This document shows positions 34,256 to 42,612 of a stretch of 64,000 bases of DNA, piece after piece; position 1 is the stretch's first letter; the number at the start of each line of letters is the position of its first letter. The translations under genes were made by a program, and so were the position numbers. Under the pieces are notes generated by a model, which saw only the letters and a list, made by a program, of their open reading frames with translations, was not told where the DNA came from and did not search any database. This DNA is from Photobacterium gaetbulicola Gung47 (GTDB lineage: Bacteria > Pseudomonadota > Gammaproteobacteria > Enterobacterales > Vibrionaceae): the NCBI GenBank assembly GCA_000940995.1, contig CP005974.1, positions 2,418,001 through 2,482,000 on the forward strand, written 5' to 3'.

Positions 34256-34720
34256 ATGAGCAAGCTGTTAACGAACCGATTTGCAAAAATGCTAGTTGCG
34301 ATGATTCTAATTAGCTTTAGTGTATCCGCCCTCTCCTACCCAATGGATTCAATGCACTGGAACCACCGCAGCATCCTCTATTTCGCCCCTGAAAAAGATC
34401 AGCATGTTAAGACTTTCATCAAGGAGTCCCTCATGCATGACTGCATGTTGCAAGAGCGGGATATTGTCGTAGTGGTCATGACCAAAGACGGCTTCAACAA
34501 ACCTGCCGATATTTTTAGCCCTGAGGATATAGTCCGACTGGAAAAGCTCTACAATATTTCCCGCAATTCACACACCGCAATATTGATCGGTAAAGACGGG
34601 CTTGAGAAACACCGCTGGAGTGAGCCAACCAACTGGCAGCATATCACTCAGCTAGTCGACAGCATGCCAATGCGCAAAAAAGAGATTGCCTACTCGCCAA
34701 ACAGCCGGTGTTCGATATAA
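34256..34720 (+). CDS. Exported DUF4174-like protein
   Basis: A 154-residue protein with a clear signal peptide (about 1-29, hydrophobic LVAMILISFSVSA then LSYPMDS). The mature part has a thioredoxin-like alternation: RSILYFAPEKDQHVKTFI, DCMLQERDIVVVVMTK, and HTAILIGKDGLEKHRW, the pattern of DUF4174 proteins. No CxxC pair is present. It is probably periplasmic; function unknown. The ATG at 34256 follows TTTGGAAGGAAGACGACA, a strong site, so the longer frame from 34184 was set aside. Confidence 0.77.
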   Translation: MSKLLTNRFAKMLVAMILISFSVSALSYPMDSMHWNHRSILYFAPEKDQHVKTFIKESLMHDCMLQERDIVVVVMTKDGFNKPADIFSPEDIVRLEKLYNISRNSHTAILIGKDGLEKHRWSEPTNWQHITQLVDSMPMRKKEIAYSPNSRCSI

Positions 34721-34873
34721 CAAATATCTGCACAGTTAATCTCCGCGGCCGCTGGCCGCTCCAGTTCTCTCTACGCCCCCGCCTACGCCCGATTTTTTTG
34801 AATCAGGAGGATTCATTTTTGTTCCAAAACCATTATGGTAGGGGGAACATCGACTTCTGAGGGCGGGATAACA

Positions 34874-36730
34874 ATGATGACTAAGCCTTTTTTTTACCAC
34901 GGACAGGACAAACAGTGGGTATCGGTTTCGGACCATTCCTTGGACCTGACGCTTGTTAGTGAAGCAGACACACTCATTTCCACTATCTTCATTCGCTGCG
35001 AGCCTGACAATGAAGAAATGCTCATTGATATGGAAAAGGGGAAAACTGACGGCAGACTCCAGTACTGGCACGGCCAAATTCCGTTAAATCAAGACAAGCC
35101 GTTAACTCATTACTGCTTCAAAGTGATGCAGAACAGCCGCCAGTGGTGGCTGGACAGTAAAGGGATAGGCCCTCGGATGCCTGGCAGGGAGTCACATTTC
35201 AAATACAACGCCCAGCACCAGCCACCACAGTGGATCAAGAGCCAGGTGTTCTACCAAATTTTCCCTGACCGATTTAACAATGGTGACCCATCCATCAGCG
35301 TGGTCGATAATGAATACTGCCTCAAGGGCGATGAACGGCCAACAATTGCCAAAAAGTGGGGCGAGCCGGTCTCAGACTCACACGACAGCAATGGGCCGAA
35401 TGAATTTTTCGGCGGCGATCTAAAGGGCATCGAAGATAAGCTCGACTACCTGCAGGCGCTGGGGATCACCGCACTGTATCTCAACCCTATCTTCGAGGCG
35501 CCAAGTAACCACAAGTACGATACGACTGACTATACCCGTATCGACCCCCACCTCGGGACCAATGAGCAGTTTGGCCATATGGTCAATAATCTTCATGGTC
35601 GCGACATGAAGATTGTGCTGGATGCCGTGTATAACCACACCTCGGTCAACCACCCATGGTTTAACCGTTACCAAAAGCCGCAGGAAACCGCAGGCGCATT
35701 CGGCAACCCTGACTCACCTTACCGCGATTATTATCAATTCGACGGTGATAGCAGCAGCTACGTTGGCTGGAAAGGGATTGAGACCCTGCCAAAGCTCAAC
35801 TTCTCTAACCCAGAGGTCCAGAACTATATCTATGCTGGAGAAGATGCCGTTATCAAACAGTGGCTTCGCCCACCATACAAAATCGACGGCTGGCGGTTTG
35901 ATGTTATCCATATGCTAGGTGAAGGCGTCGGTGCCACCAACAACGCCCATTATGTGAAAGCATTCCGTCAGGCCGCCAAGTCGGTCAACCCTGACTGCTA
36001 TGTCTTGGGTGAGCACTTCTTCGAGGCCACCAGCTGGCTAGAAGGCGATCAGGAAGACGGGGCCATGAACTATTACGGCTTTGCCCACCCAGTGCGCGCC
36101 TTCTTTGCCAATAAAGATATTGCCTACCATAACTGTCAGATAGATGCGGCCGAGTTTGCCGCTTGGCTGGAAGAGGTGCGCGGTAAAGTACCATGGCATA
36201 ACCAACTGGCCCAGCTGAACCAACTTGACAGCCACGATACCATGCGTTTCCTGACAACTTTGGATGGTGATCAAGAAACCATGAAGTTGGCCCTGCTGAT
36301 GCTGTTCACCTATGTCGGTACCCCATGTATTTATTACGGTACTGAAGTAGCGTTAGAAGGAGGCCATGATCCAGATAACCGCCGCTGTTTTCCGTGGGAG
36401 CGCACTGAACACCCTAACCCAACCTATGATTTCGTCAGCAAGCTGATCGACGTACGTAAACACTACCTTGCCCTTCAGGAAGGCAGCCTGCATTGGCTCC
36501 ATGCTGAGCAGCAGCAGTTGGCCTACGCGCGCACTCTCGAAGGTGAAACCGTGATCACATTGATCAACAACAGCCACTCTTCCAAGGCACTGACCTTGCC
36601 GATTTGGCAATTAGGCGCAACTCCTAATGCCGTATTGAAAGAATTGCTGACTGGGGATGAGTGGGAGTGCAAGGACGGCATTCTTAGCATTACACTGGCC
36701 GGAAAAGAGGGGCTGCTATTGACCCTATAG
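34874..36730 (+). CDS. GH13 alpha-glucosidase/neopullulanase (MalZ-like)
   Basis: A 618-residue cytosolic enzyme; no signal peptide is visible. An N-terminal beta domain (about 1-115) precedes a GH13 barrel. All four conserved regions are present: DAVYNHTS, GWRFDVIHM (nucleophile Asp), VLGEHFFEATSW (acid/base Glu) and QLDSHDTMRF (stabilising Asp). A C-terminal beta domain follows. The layout matches maltodextrin glucosidase MalZ or cyclomaltodextrinase, releasing glucose or maltose from short dextrins. Exact specificity cannot be read. The ATG at 34874 (MMTKPFFYHG) has GGCGGGATAACA upstream; an earlier in-frame start at 34835 adds 13 residues without a family counterpart. Confidence 0.88.
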   Translation: MMTKPFFYHGQDKQWVSVSDHSLDLTLVSEADTLISTIFIRCEPDNEEMLIDMEKGKTDGRLQYWHGQIPLNQDKPLTHYCFKVMQNSRQWWLDSKGIGPRMPGRESHFKYNAQHQPPQWIKSQVFYQIFPDRFNNGDPSISVVDNEYCLKGDERPTIAKKWGEPVSDSHDSNGPNEFFGGDLKGIEDKLDYLQALGITALYLNPIFEAPSNHKYDTTDYTRIDPHLGTNEQFGHMVNNLHGRDMKIVLDAVYNHTSVNHPWFNRYQKPQETAGAFGNPDSPYRDYYQFDGDSSSYVGWKGIETLPKLNFSNPEVQNYIYAGEDAVIKQWLRPPYKIDGWRFDVIHMLGEGVGATNNAHYVKAFRQAAKSVNPDCYVLGEHFFEATSWLEGDQEDGAMNYYGFAHPVRAFFANKDIAYHNCQIDAAEFAAWLEEVRGKVPWHNQLAQLNQLDSHDTMRFLTTLDGDQETMKLALLMLFTYVGTPCIYYGTEVALEGGHDPDNRRCFPWERTEHPNPTYDFVSKLIDVRKHYLALQEGSLHWLHAEQQQLAYARTLEGETVITLINNSHSSKALTLPIWQLGATPNAVLKELLTGDEWECKDGILSITLAGKEGLLLTL

Positions 36731-36749
36731 CAATCCAGCTTCCGTCCCT

Positions 36750-36778
36750 GCGATAAGCCTCGATTGGAGGCTTATCGC
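36750..36778. terminator. 12-bp hairpin between convergent genes
   Basis: GCGATAAGCCTC (36750-36761) and GAGGCTTATCGC (36767-36778) are perfect inverted copies around GATTG. It abuts the kinase stop codon at 36779 and lies 19 bases past the glucosidase stop. It lacks a T-run on either side, so it probably works with Rho or as an mRNA end. Confidence 0.75.
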
Positions 36779-38686
36779 CTAGCTGACTGAATTGGTATTG
36801 AGTATGGTTAACAGAGTACTGAAGAGGTTAATTTTAATTATGGGTTTGGCTAAATACGCATCCATACCCACATCGAAACACTGCTGTTTTTCACTTTCCA
36901 TAACATTCGCTGTCAGGGCGATAATTGGGATCTGGCTACCATTGGGCAGGCGCCGAATCTTCTGCGTCGCTTCCAACCCTCCCATCTCTGGCATTTGGCA
37001 ATCCATCAATACAACATCTGGTTGAGTGCTTTTCATATAATCAACAGCTTGAAGACCATTATCGACAATATCGATGTTGGTTAATCCCATCGACTTTAAA
37101 AAGGCAATTACCAATTGCTGGTTAATATGGCTATCTTCAGCGATTAGAATACGGGTATTGGCAAATTGGGATAAGTCGCAATTCAAGCACTCGTTAAGCT
37201 GTAACGTATTATTTTCTGGAACTGCCTGCGCTTTTTTCACCGTCAGACGAAACGAAAACTCAGTCCCTTTGCCTTCTTGGCTGATCACCCCCAACTGGGT
37301 CCCCATCAATTCACATAACTGTTTTGAAATCGTCAGCCCAAGGCCTGTCCCCCCGTAGCGCCTTGAAATCGAACCATCGGCTTGCGTATAGGATTCAAAT
37401 ATACTGTCAATTTTATCTGCCGATATACCGATACCACTATCGGAAACCCGAATGCATAACTCAGCTTCGAGCTCTTTTTCCTGCAATAGGTCTACCGATA
37501 CATTAACAAAGCCTTTGGCCGTGAATTTAACCGCATTCCCCAATAAATTAGTCAGAACCTGGCGCAGATGCTGCTCATCACCATGGAAATAGCAACGCTT
37601 TTCAGGTGGCAGGCTAATATTCACCTCAAGATTTTTAGCCCTCGCTTCTGAGTGAACCGTTTTCACGCATGAATTAATTAGTCGCCACATATTGAAATCA
37701 TTTTCTGTGACTTTCACTTTTCCGCTTTCAAGTTTTGAGTAGTTCAAAATCTCATTGATAAGAACCAACAAAGACAAAGCGGATTCTTTGATGTATTCAA
37801 CCTGCTGGGTCGATTCATGATCTAGGTTCTTTTGCTGCAGACACTGTATGAAACCTATGATGCCGTTCATTGGCGTTCTGATTTCATGGCTCATATTGGC
37901 CATAAATTCTGTCTTCACTTTCACAGCCCGATCTAGTTGCTCGGTTTTTGTTTTCAACGTTTGGTTAAGCTCTATGAGTTTCTTGTTTCTAAAAAACAAC
38001 TTGGCATCTGAAGCTTGAATTTTTCGCGCCAAGCACCCAACTTCGGTATCTGACTCCATAAATTCATCCAAGCTGACCTGGCCTTTGCCCACCAACGAAA
38101 GCTGTTCAGTAATGGCATAAATAGGTTTTGTTACTCGGGTATAGACGTAATACAACATGAAGCACAACATCAAAATAAATGGCAGCGCAAGTTGTATTAG
38201 GGCAAACAACAAATCTTTTACGGTATATTCGCTTCTATAGTAAACCTCATATTGCGCAATTACTTTGCCATCAAATAGAATCTCATTGACGATGTTAAAG
38301 TGAAAGCCTGAACTGAGGTTACCCACAGGCTTGAAGCCAATATACGAGAAACTATTTTTTGCCCGGCTCTGATAGGCATGGAGCAATTTTCCCTCCAGAT
38401 CAAAGATATTGACGGCAGAGATTTCTTCATAATTTGCAAAGAATCGGTTCAATTCTACTGAGCCTTCTAAATCCGTACTCAAAAAAACATCAATTACCAA
38501 AGGCGAAGAGATATTCATGAGCATTTCCACATCTTTTGTCACACGGTTGACATTCTGTTTATAGGTAAACAGCAGCGAAAAAAAGATAGAAGCCAGCATT
38601 ATCAAGCCGATCACCGTAAAAAGTCGCCGGGCCAATACACCTTTCGTGAACATTGCCACCTGTGATGTCATTCGCTCGCCTAACAT
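36779..38686 (-). CDS. Hybrid sensor histidine kinase
   Basis: A 635-residue membrane kinase. Span 1 (about 20-40) leads into a periplasmic sensor region of about 120 residues. Span 2 (about 165-185, LALPFILMLCFMLYYVY) precedes a HAMP-like linker. HisKA follows with MSHEIRTPMNG, then the HATPase domain with N box NLLGNAVKFT, G1 SDSGIGIS and G2 GGTGLGLTIS. The C-terminal receiver has MDCQMPEMGG (phospho-Asp) and AYLAKPI. It needs an Hpt partner, not seen here. Its ATG at 38686 lies one base after the stop of the rhodanese gene, so the two are translationally coupled, and an internal ATG at 38671 has a better AGGCGAG site. Confidence 0.9.
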   Translation of the reverse strand: MLGERMTSQVAMFTKGVLARRLFTVIGLIMLASIFFSLLFTYKQNVNRVTKDVEMLMNISSPLVIDVFLSTDLEGSVELNRFFANYEEISAVNIFDLEGKLLHAYQSRAKNSFSYIGFKPVGNLSSGFHFNIVNEILFDGKVIAQYEVYYRSEYTVKDLLFALIQLALPFILMLCFMLYYVYTRVTKPIYAITEQLSLVGKGQVSLDEFMESDTEVGCLARKIQASDAKLFFRNKKLIELNQTLKTKTEQLDRAVKVKTEFMANMSHEIRTPMNGIIGFIQCLQQKNLDHESTQQVEYIKESALSLLVLINEILNYSKLESGKVKVTENDFNMWRLINSCVKTVHSEARAKNLEVNISLPPEKRCYFHGDEQHLRQVLTNLLGNAVKFTAKGFVNVSVDLLQEKELEAELCIRVSDSGIGISADKIDSIFESYTQADGSISRRYGGTGLGLTISKQLCELMGTQLGVISQEGKGTEFSFRLTVKKAQAVPENNTLQLNECLNCDLSQFANTRILIAEDSHINQQLVIAFLKSMGLTNIDIVDNGLQAVDYMKSTQPDVVLMDCQMPEMGGLEATQKIRRLPNGSQIPIIALTANVMESEKQQCFDVGMDAYLAKPIIKINLFSTLLTILNTNSVS

Positions 38687-38687
38687 C

Positions 38688-39539
38688 CTATTGGCCCTTT
38701 TCCTGCTCTACCGGCAATTTTTTCATCGACCAGTCGATCCAGGAGCCGTCATATAAAGCAACATCGAAACCTGCTCTTTTCAGTACATAAAAGCTCAATG
38801 TTGAGTTTTTTCCTAAGTTGCAATAGGTAATATATTTTTTATTTCGCTCTAACTGACTGATGACAGGTGTAAGCTCCCTATTACTTTTTAATACTGGCTG
38901 TCCCGACTTTTCACTGATCAACGCAGATACCGGAAAATGCAAAGAGGATGGTATTCTGCCATAAGTGCTACTCATCGATTTATTACCCCGATATTCATCC
39001 AATGACCTAGCATCCAAGATCGTGTAGTTTTTTGAGTAAGTCGCCAATTTGACCAAGGTGGTACTGGCATAAACCGATGCATCAAAATTAGGTGCAAAGT
39101 GGCTGGACGCGACCTTAGATTCCTGACGTTCACTTGGCTGGGCCTTAATCCATGAGTTATAGCCGGACTCAAAAACAGTCACGTCATCATGCCCATACAG
39201 GGTTAGAATCCAATACAGGCGAGCCGCACTTATGAGGTCGCCATCATCGTATAAAATAACGCGCTTTTCTCTCTCGAGGCCTTTCTCTCTTAACAGGGAC
39301 GTAATTTGCGTCCGCCCTTTGATATACAGCGCTTTGCCTTTGTTGTAGTAAGCTTGTTCGAATGGAAAACTGATGGCACCGGGTATATGACCGGCGTCAT
39401 AGTCGGCCTTACTGCGGCTGTCGTAAATGATCAGGTCATTACGGCCTAACTGACTGGCGAGTTGCTCAACCGTCATCGCAGAGACGGTTAAAGGCAATAT
39501 GAGTAATGTGACTATCAACGAGAGGAAAGGCATTTTCAT
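38688..39539 (-). CDS. Exported tandem rhodanese (sulfurtransferase)
   Basis: A 283-residue protein with a signal peptide (about 1-20, PFLSLIVTLLILPLTVSA) and two rhodanese domains. In the first, the active-site loop reads YDDGDLISAARLYW, with Asp where Cys is expected, so it is probably inactive. The second has YITYCNLGKNSTLSFYVLK, where the Cys stands at the catalytic position. It should move sulfane sulfur (thiosulfate or polysulfide) in the periplasm. It lies directly ahead of a hybrid kinase. The ATG at 39539 has TTGGAGTAATC ahead; the longer frame from 39602 lacks a site. Confidence 0.88.
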   Translation of the reverse strand: MKMPFLSLIVTLLILPLTVSAMTVEQLASQLGRNDLIIYDSRSKADYDAGHIPGAISFPFEQAYYNKGKALYIKGRTQITSLLREKGLEREKRVILYDDGDLISAARLYWILTLYGHDDVTVFESGYNSWIKAQPSERQESKVASSHFAPNFDASVYASTTLVKLATYSKNYTILDARSLDEYRGNKSMSSTYGRIPSSLHFPVSALISEKSGQPVLKSNRELTPVISQLERNKKYITYCNLGKNSTLSFYVLKRAGFDVALYDGSWIDWSMKKLPVEQEKGQ

Positions 39540-39933
39540 GATTACTCCAAGTTTATCTGGCAAACACTCTATCAATTGCTTTACAAGCAAAAAAAGCACC
39601 AAGTCACCAGCCTTATAACTTATTGTTTTATAGACCGTATTTATCTCACCGCTAGCAACAGAGCGAAACTATCCATTTTGAGAGTCAAATTGCTAATAGC
39701 ATTTGTTAACGTTCAAAAATAAGTAACGGCATTTTTTATGGGCTACAAAACCGTGGCAGCAAAAAACTTGCGTTACATCACTGTTTCAGCATGCTTCAGA
39801 TCACATTTACAACTCGTTAATTTTACTAGGACAAAAACCACACAAACGTTAAACTCTCCGCCATAAAATCCATAACAAAACATTACAAACCGCTCTGCGG
39901 TCTCTTCCCTAACGTGAAAGGTCCTAACTAACG
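39540..39933. other. Divergent promoter region between the rhodanese and gap genes
   Basis: A 394-bp AT-rich stretch with no gene. It carries the outward promoters of the rhodanese-kinase operon (minus) and gap (plus). I see no clear operator palindrome. Confidence 0.5.
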
Positions 39934-41373
39934 ATGAGTCCAGAAAAATACCTTCTAGACTGGCAAACAAGCCAAACCAATGCTGAATCTATTTCCCCGC
40001 TGCTGGGTCAGCTGTACCGACAAAAAGGCGTCGAAGTCCTGATGTTCGGCAAGCAAATCGTAAATACATCAGTTATCGATATCGTTAAATCCCACCGTCT
40101 TTCCCGCCGCTACACCGGCTCTGAATTGTCACCATCCCAGACATTGCCACTAATCCAAACATTGGCAACGCTCAATCTCTCGCCTTGCCGAGTCGATATT
40201 GGCCAACTGGCACACAGCTACTGGTCTAACAATGAAGATGAAGGCAATATCAGCGATTTCCTGCAGACCGCACTGCAAGAATCACTTAACAGCACCCAGT
40301 CTGTAGAAACACGTGATGTTGTGCTGTACGGCTTTGGTCGTATCGGTCGTCTGCTAGCCCGACTGCTCGTAGAAAAAAGTGGTCAAGGTTACCCGCTACG
40401 TCTCAAAGCCATTGTGGTTCGTGGCGGCAAAGATGGCGACTTGGAAAAACGAGCTAGCCTGCTTCGCCGTGACTCGGTACACGGCCCGTTCAACGGCAGC
40501 ATTACCGTCGACGAAAACCGCAAAGCGATCATCGTCAACGGTAACTACATCCAAGTGATTTATGCCAATAGCCCAGCCGACGTCGATTACACTGCCTATG
40601 GTATTCATAACGCACTAGTTGTTGATAACACGGGGATGTGGCGCGATCGTAAAGGGCTGAGCAAACACTTGAACTGCAACGGGTCCGAAAAGGTCTTGCT
40701 TACCGCACCGGGCAAAGGTGACTTAAAGAATGTGGTATTCGGGGTCAATGAGTCGGCAATTCAAGAAGATGATACCATCATCTCCGCAGCAAGCTGCACC
40801 ACCAACGCCATTACCCCTATTCTCAAAGCAATCAACGACAAATACGGCATTGATTCAGGTCATATCGAAACGGTCCACTCATTTACCAATGATCAGAACC
40901 TGATTGATAACTTCCACAACGGAGAGCGCCGTGGCCGTTCTGCCTCGCTGAACATGGTACTGACCTCTACCGGTGCGGCCAAAGCTGTTGCCAAGGCGCT
41001 ACCTGAGCTTTCAGGCAAGCTAACCGGCAATGCGATACGTGTCCCTACCCCTAACGTCTCAATGGCCGTTGCCAACCTGAACCTAAACAGCGTTGCAGCC
41101 AAAGACGAACTGAATGCCTACCTACGTGATATGGCATTGAACTCGCCGCTTTCAGGCCAAATTGACTACACCGAATCAACCGAAATCGTCTCCAGCGATA
41201 TTGTGGGCTCCCGCCATGCCGGTGTTGTCGATGGTGCAGCCACTATCGCCCAAGACAAACGATGCGTGCTTTATATCTGGTACGACAACGAGTTCGGCTA
41301 CAGCTGCCAGGTTGTCCACTGTATGGAACAAATGATGGGCGTACGCTACAAGACTTACCCTGAAGTGAAATAG
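39934..41373 (+). CDS. gap: Glyceraldehyde-3-phosphate dehydrogenase, long type
   Basis: A 479-residue enzyme, about 145 residues longer than classic GapA. The extra part is an N-terminal helical domain (about 1-125). Then the Rossmann motif VVLYGFGRIGRLLARLL (about 128-144), the catalytic cysteine in ISAASCTTNAITPIL, the phosphate-binding TSTGAAKAV, and the C-terminal WYDNEFGYSCQVV follow. It converts glyceraldehyde-3-phosphate to 1,3-bisphosphoglycerate or the reverse. The long form is known from Vibrio chromosome 2; a role in gluconeogenesis would fit ppsA nearby, but direction is inference. The ATG at 39934 is 12 bases past AAAGG. Confidence 0.9.
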   Translation: MSPEKYLLDWQTSQTNAESISPLLGQLYRQKGVEVLMFGKQIVNTSVIDIVKSHRLSRRYTGSELSPSQTLPLIQTLATLNLSPCRVDIGQLAHSYWSNNEDEGNISDFLQTALQESLNSTQSVETRDVVLYGFGRIGRLLARLLVEKSGQGYPLRLKAIVVRGGKDGDLEKRASLLRRDSVHGPFNGSITVDENRKAIIVNGNYIQVIYANSPADVDYTAYGIHNALVVDNTGMWRDRKGLSKHLNCNGSEKVLLTAPGKGDLKNVVFGVNESAIQEDDTIISAASCTTNAITPILKAINDKYGIDSGHIETVHSFTNDQNLIDNFHNGERRGRSASLNMVLTSTGAAKAVAKALPELSGKLTGNAIRVPTPNVSMAVANLNLNSVAAKDELNAYLRDMALNSPLSGQIDYTESTEIVSSDIVGSRHAGVVDGAATIAQDKRCVLYIWYDNEFGYSCQVVHCMEQMMGVRYKTYPEVK

Positions 41374-41388
41374 ATTTAGCCAAATCCC

Positions 41389-41430
41389 CCCCAGCTATTG
41401 ATGCTAGGTAAGCAATAGTTGGGGTTTATT
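41389..41430 (+). terminator. Terminator of gap (first hairpin)
   Basis: CCCCAGCTATTG (41389-41400) pairs with CAATAGTTGGGG (41413-41424) apart from one G-T pair, followed by TTTATTTC. It lies 16 bases past the gap stop. Confidence 0.75.
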
Positions 41431-41470
41431 TCCCTTCCACCACAACAACAATAATATCTCTAGCACTTTT

Positions 41471-41501
41471 GCCGCCATGTTTCATGGCGGCATTCTTTTT
41501 T
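41471..41501 (+). terminator. Second terminator after gap
   Basis: GCCGCCATG (41471-41479) and CATGGCGGC (41483-41491) form a perfect stem with loop TTT, followed by ATTCTTTTTT. It stacks behind the first hairpin. Confidence 0.85.
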
Positions 41502-41606
41502 ACTAAGCAGATTCATCACCGCAACATCAGTATTCACTGCACAAGGTAACTGTTGTCTATAAGTGGATTATATTTACTGTGAAGCAAACATTAATAATTC
41601 GTTTGC

Positions 41607-42218
41607 TCATTCGGTTTCCTGCGAGGTTTTAAATTTAAGCTGTATTAGATTTAACGCAAAGGGGCCAGGCTGCTTATCGGCAATCAACACCCCGACTTGT
41701 TTTACATCCCGAGCAGCCAGTACAGGAGCCCCATCGATTAGCCGTCCTCTAAACACTGCTTGAAAATCACTCAGCTCAAACACGTGCTTTTGGCGTTGCC
41801 CTTCTATGGACGAAAAATCGTGCTTATAGGTTATTCGATTGCCATTTTTCCATGTCGCAAGCCTCAATTGGTAAAGGCGTCCATCACCAATAAACACCAG
41901 TTCGACTTGATCCACATCGGCAGACAGTGATTCTAGAGGTCGGCTGATCGAACTAAAGCCGCCATTGTTGGCCAGTGACAACTCCCCCCAAAACCGACTC
42001 GACTGTCCATCAAAAGTAAGCTGACCTTGAGAAATGCCTCCCATCACGTTGTCGTTGGTTACTTGCCACTGCTGATGTTCGCTGGGTCGTGTTAGATCGA
42101 TCATAATAGTCCCTGATGCAAAGACTGAATTTGAGAGTGTGATGGCAGCAAACAGAATAAACCAGAGTGAGGTTGTCCATTTAAAAGTGGGATTAAAGTG
42201 AATGAACAAACAAATCAT
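41607..42218 (-). CDS. CIA30 family protein
   Basis: A 203-residue protein with a hydrophobic N-terminus (about 13-34) that may be a signal peptide or anchor. A CIA30 (complex I intermediate-associated protein 30) jelly-roll domain follows: WQVTNDNVMGGISQGQL, then WGELSLANNGGFSSISRPL and VELVFIGDGRLYQLRLATWK. In mitochondria CIA30 helps complex I assembly; bacterial members have no assigned job and may bind carbohydrate. The start ATG at 42218 is preceded by GATAGGGTACCAGC. Two terminators for gap lie on its far side. Confidence 0.87.
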   Translation of the reverse strand: MICLFIHFNPTFKWTTSLWFILFAAITLSNSVFASGTIMIDLTRPSEHQQWQVTNDNVMGGISQGQLTFDGQSSRFWGELSLANNGGFSSISRPLESLSADVDQVELVFIGDGRLYQLRLATWKNGNRITYKHDFSSIEGQRQKHVFELSDFQAVFRGRLIDGAPVLAARDVKQVGVLIADKQPGPFALNLIQLKFKTSQETE

Positions 42219-42370
42219 GCTGGTACCCTATCACTCTACGCATTGACTATCGCATTCAGACTAGGTAATTATTTCGCCGAGGGCAAATACTAAGCTTGCT
42301 GTGAATAAATTAATGATCGTTTTCGAACTTACTTGCGTTTTAGGGAGACCTTTGTTTGTGAGAGTCGACC

Positions 42371-42560
42371 ATGAATCAGAACGCGGTCATTAAGATTATT
42401 AATCTCAGGCTGAGAACCTACATCTCACCAACCCTGCTCTAGTTTAACCCCGAAGATGATGAAGCTTACAATTTGACGGTGGGCGTCATTTGAAATAACG
42501 ATATCACGATTGGTGATTATCGATAAAGTCGCAATATCAGCTAAATCTGTCATTCTAGAG
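42371..42560 (+). pseudogene. folX: Probable folX relic
   Basis: ATG 42371 begins MNQNAVIKIINLRLRTYI, which matches the N-terminus of FolX (dihydroneopterin triphosphate 2'-epimerase; E. coli has IIRIKNLRLRTFIGI). It hits a TAG at 42440. Out of register, FNPEDDEAYNLTVGVI (42443-42490) and then VIIDKVAISAKSV (42513-42551) still look like pieces of the middle and of the VxIDKPHALRFADSV end. About sixty residues between them are gone. The hairpin at 42565 would then be the original folX/ppsA bidirectional terminator. The first block is convincing, and the later ones less so. Confidence 0.5.
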
Positions 42561-42564
42561 ATAG

Positions 42565-42597
42565 AAAAAAGCTCGCCTTATCAGCGAGCTTTTTTAC
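42565..42597. terminator. Bidirectional terminator at the ppsA end
   Basis: AAAAAAGCTCGC (42565-42576) and GCGAGCTTTTTT (42584-42595) form a perfect 12-bp stem with A and T flanks. It terminates ppsA (minus) and any transcript of the folX relic (plus). Confidence 0.93.
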
Positions 42598-42612
42598 CAA
42601 TGAAGCAATACC

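Noticed and set aside
34741..34820. GC-rich hairpin (GCGGCC-GCT-GGCCGC) and weak stem TGAATC/GATTCA before the glucosidase gene
   Set aside because: The first has no T-run and the second only a 6-bp stem with five T. They may end the DUF4174-like transcript, but neither is strong enough to list.
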